A DNA stretch of 64,000 bases. Origin: Anabaena subtropica FACHB-260. Its GTDB lineage: Bacteria; Cyanobacteriota; Cyanobacteriia; Cyanobacteriales; Nostocaceae. The stretch covers positions 80,425 through 144,424 of the forward strand of contig NZ_JACJRF010000011.1 of assembly GCF_014697105.1 (NCBI RefSeq). Direction: 5' to 3'. Under the pieces are notes generated by a model that did no database searches, had not been told where the DNA came from, and worked only from the letters and a program-made list of their open reading frames with translations. The position numbers and the translations under genes are program-made. Positions 60,347-64,000 of this stretch are shown one piece after another (position 1 is the stretch's first letter; every line of letters starts with the position of its first letter).

Positions 60347-60946
60347 TTATTGATCACTCTTCACCGATAGGTGATTTGGTAAACGTCTGATCCAATATAA
60401 CAACTCATCAGAAACATAAATATTGCGAAATAAGTTAATTTGTTGGGATTTTAAGTAACACCCACCTTTATGCCCACGTCGAAGTAAAGTCTCATTTCCC
60501 TCAGCGATGATTTCGTTTGCTTCACCTTCAAAACAACTCCATTCAGAGTAGACTACTTCGTTATTGAACATAACAATCGGCCAAGCTATTGTTACATTTG
60601 GTTGAGCAATTATTGCCCACCAATTTACTTCTTCATTTATTACCGTAGTCCTGCCATAAAAAGGTTTTTTAGCACAAAAATAGACGACATCATCTGTATA
60701 CTCACTTGCTAAAATATCTCCTCGTCCTTGCCGCAATGCTTCACAGTGAGATGGCCACCAATGTTTATTTTCTTGCTCTACTTGCTCTAAGCTGTATTCT
60801 ATAGTTATCTCAGGTAAAGTATCATTACGGAGAGAAATATATGTCTCTGCGTCCCTGAGCAGTTTTACTGCTAATTCATTAGAAACTAGCTCCGGCTTAG
60901 AGTAATCTACTAACAAATCATTGTAGTAGTTGGTTTGTTTCGTCAT
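60347..60946 (-). CDS. NTF2/SnoaL-like protein
   Basis: A 199-aa protein with a central NTF2-like domain (WWPSHCEALRQGRGDILASEYTDDVVYFCAKKPFYGRTTVINEEVNWWAIIAQPNVTIAWPIVMFNNEVVYSEWSCFEGEANEII). It is longer than its relatives in this window, with an N-terminal helical extension and a C-terminal YWIRRLPNHL tail. On the same strand as AraC and catalase, 128 bp upstream of AraC. Ligand unknown. Confidence 0.78.
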   Translation of the reverse strand: MTKQTNYYNDLLVDYSKPELVSNELAVKLLRDAETYISLRNDTLPEITIEYSLEQVEQENKHWWPSHCEALRQGRGDILASEYTDDVVYFCAKKPFYGRTTVINEEVNWWAIIAQPNVTIAWPIVMFNNEVVYSEWSCFEGEANEIIAEGNETLLRRGHKGGCYLKSQQINLFRNIYVSDELLYWIRRLPNHLSVKSDQ

Positions 60947-61271
60947 TTCAAGCCTTTACAATCTTCAATCAATTGTCTATGTGTCTGCACTTAATCCTGA
61001 ATGAGCATAACCCTTGTGTCATAAGAGTTTGGCAAATCCATTTTCTGTGCAACCTTAGACAGAATCGATATTAGGATGGGGTTGTTTGCACAACGCTAGT
61101 TGTCAAAATGACGACTAAGCAAGGCTGCAAGAAGTTGTTCAACCGATGACTTTGTTACTTTTTCATGCTGCGATCGCATCCCCTTTTTTAGATGCTATTG
61201 AAAGGGCTGGTCATAGAAACATCAACATGGGTGAACCAAATTATTAGAAAGTTTTAACTTTTTTCTTGGCT

Positions 61272-61449
61272 TTGCTATGATATGTAGTCATAGCAATGAT
61301 ATACTTGTATGAAATAGACTAAGATTTTGGTAACTGTGTGCTTCTTACTCAAAATAAATCAAAAAGTAAAAGCGTTCTTGTTCATAGAGTGTACGTGTAG
61401 CAGTCACCAAAATTAAAGGGGAAGCCCCCGTCTATCATTCGGGGGTTTC
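61272..61449. mobile_element. Possible IS200/IS605-type end hairpins (non-autonomous relic)
   Basis: A 9-bp hairpin TTGCTATGA/TCATAGCAA at 61272-61296 and, 125 bp on, a second hairpin GAAGCCCCCG/CGGGGGTTTC at 61421-61449. The second is like the right-end hairpin of IS605 elements, the first like their left-end hairpin. No tnpA or tnpB lies between, so this would be a shrunken, non-coding derivative. Confidence 0.3.
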
Positions 61450-61637
61450 GCCGGGTAAGTTAGTGTTAAGAGTCCATGAGAGTGAGTAATTCTTTCAAGG
61501 TCTTTGCGTATAATTGTCTATCTGACGATAGGTTTTAACCAGTTAAGATAGAAAACTTAAGTGGAAAAGTTTGTGTTTTTTAATTGGAGCTTAGGCAAAG
61601 TTCCGATGTAAAGGTCTTTTAGCCGATATGAATGTAG

Positions 61638-61859
61638 ATAGTAGGTTTTGCTAACTTTGCTAAAATTTGCATCTTGCACTATGTTCAAGCAAATCGCTAT
61701 TTTAAGAAAATTGCACGGAAACGATGGGCAAATTTCTGGGAATTGGGTGGTAGACCCCAATTGCGCGCTCGTTATCATGAAATATTGGCCAGGGTAGATT
61801 TTAATGAAATTTTGTACCAACCCAAACAACTGTCAGGAATATATTTTCCTGGGTATTGA
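61638..61859 (+). pseudogene. Unidentified gene fragment
   Basis: An open frame without a good start or ribosome site whose translation looks protein-like: FKKIARKRWANFWELGG, RARYHEILARVDFNEILY, ending SGIYFPGY. It is probably the 3' end of a lost gene. I do not recognise the family. Confidence 0.3.
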
Positions 61860-62642
61860 TTGTATCAAGTAATACTAGTTTTGGAATAAAAATCAACGGA
61901 AAATAGTCACTACCCAGAGTGATGAGCTACGTCCCATCCGAGACGATGGTTTCCGACTGACAGTCGGTCATAGCAAAATTTTTTGGTCTACAGAGTTTTT
62001 ATATATATGAGCTATTGAAGACTGAAATCGTGCTAGCGCTTATTTGGCAAGCCTTTTAAACCTGGTAGTACATTTGGAAGGACACCCTTAAATTTGCAGA
62101 AAAGAATCTCACGGGAAAAAAGAACTTATCTTTATCTTAAGTTTCTTATCTTGAGTTGCAAAAGTTTTGTAAAGTTAGCAAACTTAATTTCAACAGGCAT
62201 CTGTCAATCAACTAAATGGATGAGGGTGCATAAGATGAGCAATCAGCAATGATACGAAATTTTTGATTCTTCTATATTGTCTCTGCATAAACTCATATCT
62301 TGCTAACCAAGGTGGTGGTCAAAATGCAGGAAGACATAGAAATGCAATAGACATTTAGTCTTTTGCTAAATACCTATTACATTCCTCTTGTATCCTTGCA
62401 ATATAAGCTGTAATACAGTTCAATCCATTTACTTCACTGGTAATTTTTGGGAATTGTTGCTCAATAACGCCTAAAGTGGCTCCACCTTGTCATATCTGCG
62501 TTTTCACTATTCAAGACTATTAGGTGGGAATGCTTGATGTGACTGGGCCTTATAAGTTCTTTAGCTGATTTAGCAACAACTCTATTCTTGCCACAGGTGA
62601 CTTTCCCCAATTCTATAGCAACCGTACCTGAGGAAACGAACT

Positions 62643-63518
62643 ATGTGTAACGACTTTTTAACTAACACTGAATGGGTACGTATTGCACCTGATAAAGTAG
62701 TGGTGGCAACGAGCGATCGCGTTTGGTTGTACCGACCTAATTCTAAGGATAGCAGCGATTTCCTAGCCCAACCGAGAAGCGGTGCTGGCAGTGTAGCTAC
62801 AACCCAAAAACTTCTTGATACATCTATCGTGCTGGCCAAGCGAGCAGTTTTGTCAAGCCATCACCCCCCTATCTTGAGCAGTACTCGTTGGATTTGGCAT
62901 TTAGCGGGTCAATATCATCTCACTCACTCCACGCCGCAACTGATGGAGAAAACCGCCCAGATATTTGCTGCTGCTGGTCACGAAAGCTTGTCACAGTGGG
63001 CAAAGCAAAAAGCTATTGAAGAATGCGGTCACGACCGACTTGCCCTGCTTGATATTCAATCACTGGGATACAAAGCTGAGGCGGTAGTAGAAGTCTTCGT
63101 CCCTCCATCAGCCAAGGTCTTATTAGACTACTTTACTAATAGTGTGCAAACCTCCAATCCACTCAATTGCATAGGTTATTCTTACACGATGGAACGCCTC
63201 GCAACCGCGATTGACGAGGAGTACATCCAGGCGGTAGAAGCACTGTTGCCGTCTGGCACGAATGCCACCCGATGTCTGCGTGTACACAGTGGTATCGGCA
63301 GTGATATGGATCATGTGGAGGAGACTGTTGAATTAGTGGCAAATCTAACACCAGACGAACGAACTCGTGTTGCTATTGCCTGTTATGAAACCGCACTGTT
63401 GTATTTCAGTTCACCCCAGACAAACTATCCATCCGATGAAGAACTCCAGCAGATACTAAGACCCTTAGCTTTGCATCCACATCAACAGGACGAATGCGAT
63501 CGCCTCGTGCTGAGGTAA
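62643..63518 (+). CDS. Haem-oxygenase-like diiron (HDO/CADD-type) protein
   Basis: A 291-aa all-helical protein of the TenA/haem-oxygenase-like 'iron-containing redox enzyme' superfamily. Key residues: EECGHDRLALLD (Glu126/Glu127, His130, Asp131) and RVHSGIGSDMDHVEETVEL (His215, Asp221, His224, Glu227), plus Glu184 in YTMERLA; this His/Glu/Asp set matches the diiron site of heme-oxygenase-like oxidases. Reactions known in the group include oxidative C-C or C-N cleavage of fatty or amino acids and p-aminobenzoate formation. GAGGA lies 8 nt before the ATG. Followed by a small membrane protein (61 bp). Confidence 0.78.
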   Translation: MCNDFLTNTEWVRIAPDKVVVATSDRVWLYRPNSKDSSDFLAQPRSGAGSVATTQKLLDTSIVLAKRAVLSSHHPPILSSTRWIWHLAGQYHLTHSTPQLMEKTAQIFAAAGHESLSQWAKQKAIEECGHDRLALLDIQSLGYKAEAVVEVFVPPSAKVLLDYFTNSVQTSNPLNCIGYSYTMERLATAIDEEYIQAVEALLPSGTNATRCLRVHSGIGSDMDHVEETVELVANLTPDERTRVAIACYETALLYFSSPQTNYPSDEELQQILRPLALHPHQQDECDRLVLR

Positions 63519-63579
63519 TCCTGAACCTGACTCAAACGCTTTCAACCCAATCGTCAAAGAAAACCTTGAGGAAAATACC

Positions 63580-63876
63580 ATGAAACCTAACAAAAACATC
63601 TCAACCAATCAGAACCAGTCTTCTCCTTTGTTCACGTTTCTAAGTGTTTGTGCGATCGCTGCATCTACACTAGTGATAGAGATCCTGCCACGGTCAAAAA
63701 ACTATAATTTCTCTCCTACAACCGAGCAGCAGTCTTTGAAGCAAGGGTCTGTTGATCATCCCATTGAGAGCGATCATCAAGACTTAGAGGAGATCGATAT
63801 CGATAAGGAATGGAAAAGCATTTTAGGCGATAAATCCAAGCAAGAACTTTTAGCCTACGCTCCCCCAGGTGTCTAA
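63580..63876 (+). CDS. Small single-span membrane protein
   Basis: A 98-aa protein: a polar N-terminus, one hydrophobic segment (about 17-36, LFTFLSVCAIAASTLVIEIL), then an acidic, flexible tail ending LLGDKSK-type QELLAYAPPGV. AGGAA lies about 11 nt before the ATG. No family recognised. It is 61 bp downstream of the diiron protein gene on the same strand and probably cotranscribed; it could be an anchor/partner or, given its C-terminus, a modified peptide precursor (weak speculation). Confidence 0.6.
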   Translation: MKPNKNISTNQNQSSPLFTFLSVCAIAASTLVIEILPRSKNYNFSPTTEQQSLKQGSVDHPIESDHQDLEEIDIDKEWKSILGDKSKQELLAYAPPGV

Positions 63877-64000
63877 ATATATTGTGGCTATATCAATACC
63901 TTAGCCAAAATAAGAGGATGAAGAGAGAGGGCCGATGTAGTAGAGTTATTGTCTCTCACAACGACAACTCAAAAACCACAATCAGCCCATGCCCGATATC
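63877..64000 (+). other. Right edge, start of a further gene possible
   Basis: The last 124 bp contain open frames running out of the window: one from ATG at 63918 (MKREGRCSRV...) and one from a TTG near 63949 (SLTTTTQKPQSAHARY). An ATG also lies at 63989. Which is real cannot be decided without the following sequence. Confidence 0.3.

Larger units (their letters stand above)
60947..62642. other. 1.7-kb gene-poor stretch
   Basis: No intact gene. Contents in order: an AACCCTTGTG word near 61007 on the plus strand, with no -10 and no nearby gene; an 40-codon open stretch ending at 61246 (LFHAAIASPFLDAIERAG); an IS200/IS605-like hairpin pair at 61272-61449; a gene fragment at 61638-61859; a CCGACTGACAGTCGG palindrome near 61945; and A/T-rich DNA leading to the haem-oxygenase-like gene. 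Looks like decayed DNA. Confidence 0.5.

Noticed and set aside
62582..63351. Minus-strand frames across the diiron-protein gene
   Set aside because: Shadow frames: the plus strand encodes the conserved His/Glu motifs and has a ribosome site.
1..64000. tRNA, rRNA or CRISPR arrays
   Set aside because: I looked for T-loop GGTTCRAATCC-type strings and for regularly spaced direct repeats of 25-40 bp and saw none; the tandem repeats present are heptamers without spacers.

Overview
The window looks like chromosome of a filamentous, heterocyst-type cyanobacterium (Nostoc/Anabaena group). The evidence is the many GCGATCGC (HIP1) octamers, phototroph genes (psb27, a high-light-inducible hli gene with an HLR1 box, a GUN4-domain protein), cyanobacteria-restricted DUF3038/DUF4335 proteins, heptanucleotide tandem repeats, and a low-G+C, repeat-rich intergenic style. 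The genus is an inference from style and gene content; no search was run.

Left part (1-24.5 kb): the 3' part of a class A penicillin-binding protein, the DUF3038-DUF4335 pair, apt, an orphan DppB-type permease, a GUN4-domain protein, a 2009-residue ELW-repeat/RTX protein, a DUF4440 protein, an alpha/beta hydrolase, a secreted GH10-like protein, psb27, a TrkA-N/ion-channel-like protein, hli, a LysE exporter, and a tight two-gene unit of cNMP-domain histidine kinase plus response regulator fused to a TrxR-like flavoprotein.

Middle (24.7-43.6 kb): a glycogen/carbohydrate block (AGE-epimerase fused to STAS, glgX, a GH63-type glucosidase, an SDR and, further on, malQ) surrounds a long minus-strand operon reading from 40318 to 34642: two DJ-1/PfpI proteins, a ThDP-dependent enzyme, three SnoaL/NTF2-like proteins (one internally duplicated) and a VOC protein, with a MIP channel downstream.

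Right part (43.9-61 kb): an oxidative-metabolism block with a SnoaL-like protein, P450, GMC oxidoreductase, an ISL3 transposase relic, SMP-30-type lactonase lipoprotein, SLH/OprB porin, exported cholesterol-oxidase-like GMC enzyme, two divergent SDRs, ankyrin and small zinc-ribbon proteins, then catalase with an AraC regulator. After a 1.7-kb gene-poor stretch come a haem-oxygenase-like diiron protein and a small single-span membrane protein at the edge.

The most interesting signal is regulatory. Long AT-rich leaders upstream of glgX, the DJ-1/ThDP operon, both GMC genes and the SDR pair carry one conserved promoter-like element (AACCCTTG(T/C)A, where TTG(T/C)A forms the -35, followed at 17-18 nt by a TAnnnT hexamer). 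It points toward the gene in every case and often has a further shared upstream block (AAACTTCCTCC-like). It suggests that glycogen mobilisation, carbonyl/aldehyde handling, GMC/lactonase oxidation and SDR steps form one regulon, perhaps a stress, desiccation or cell-differentiation programme (inference).
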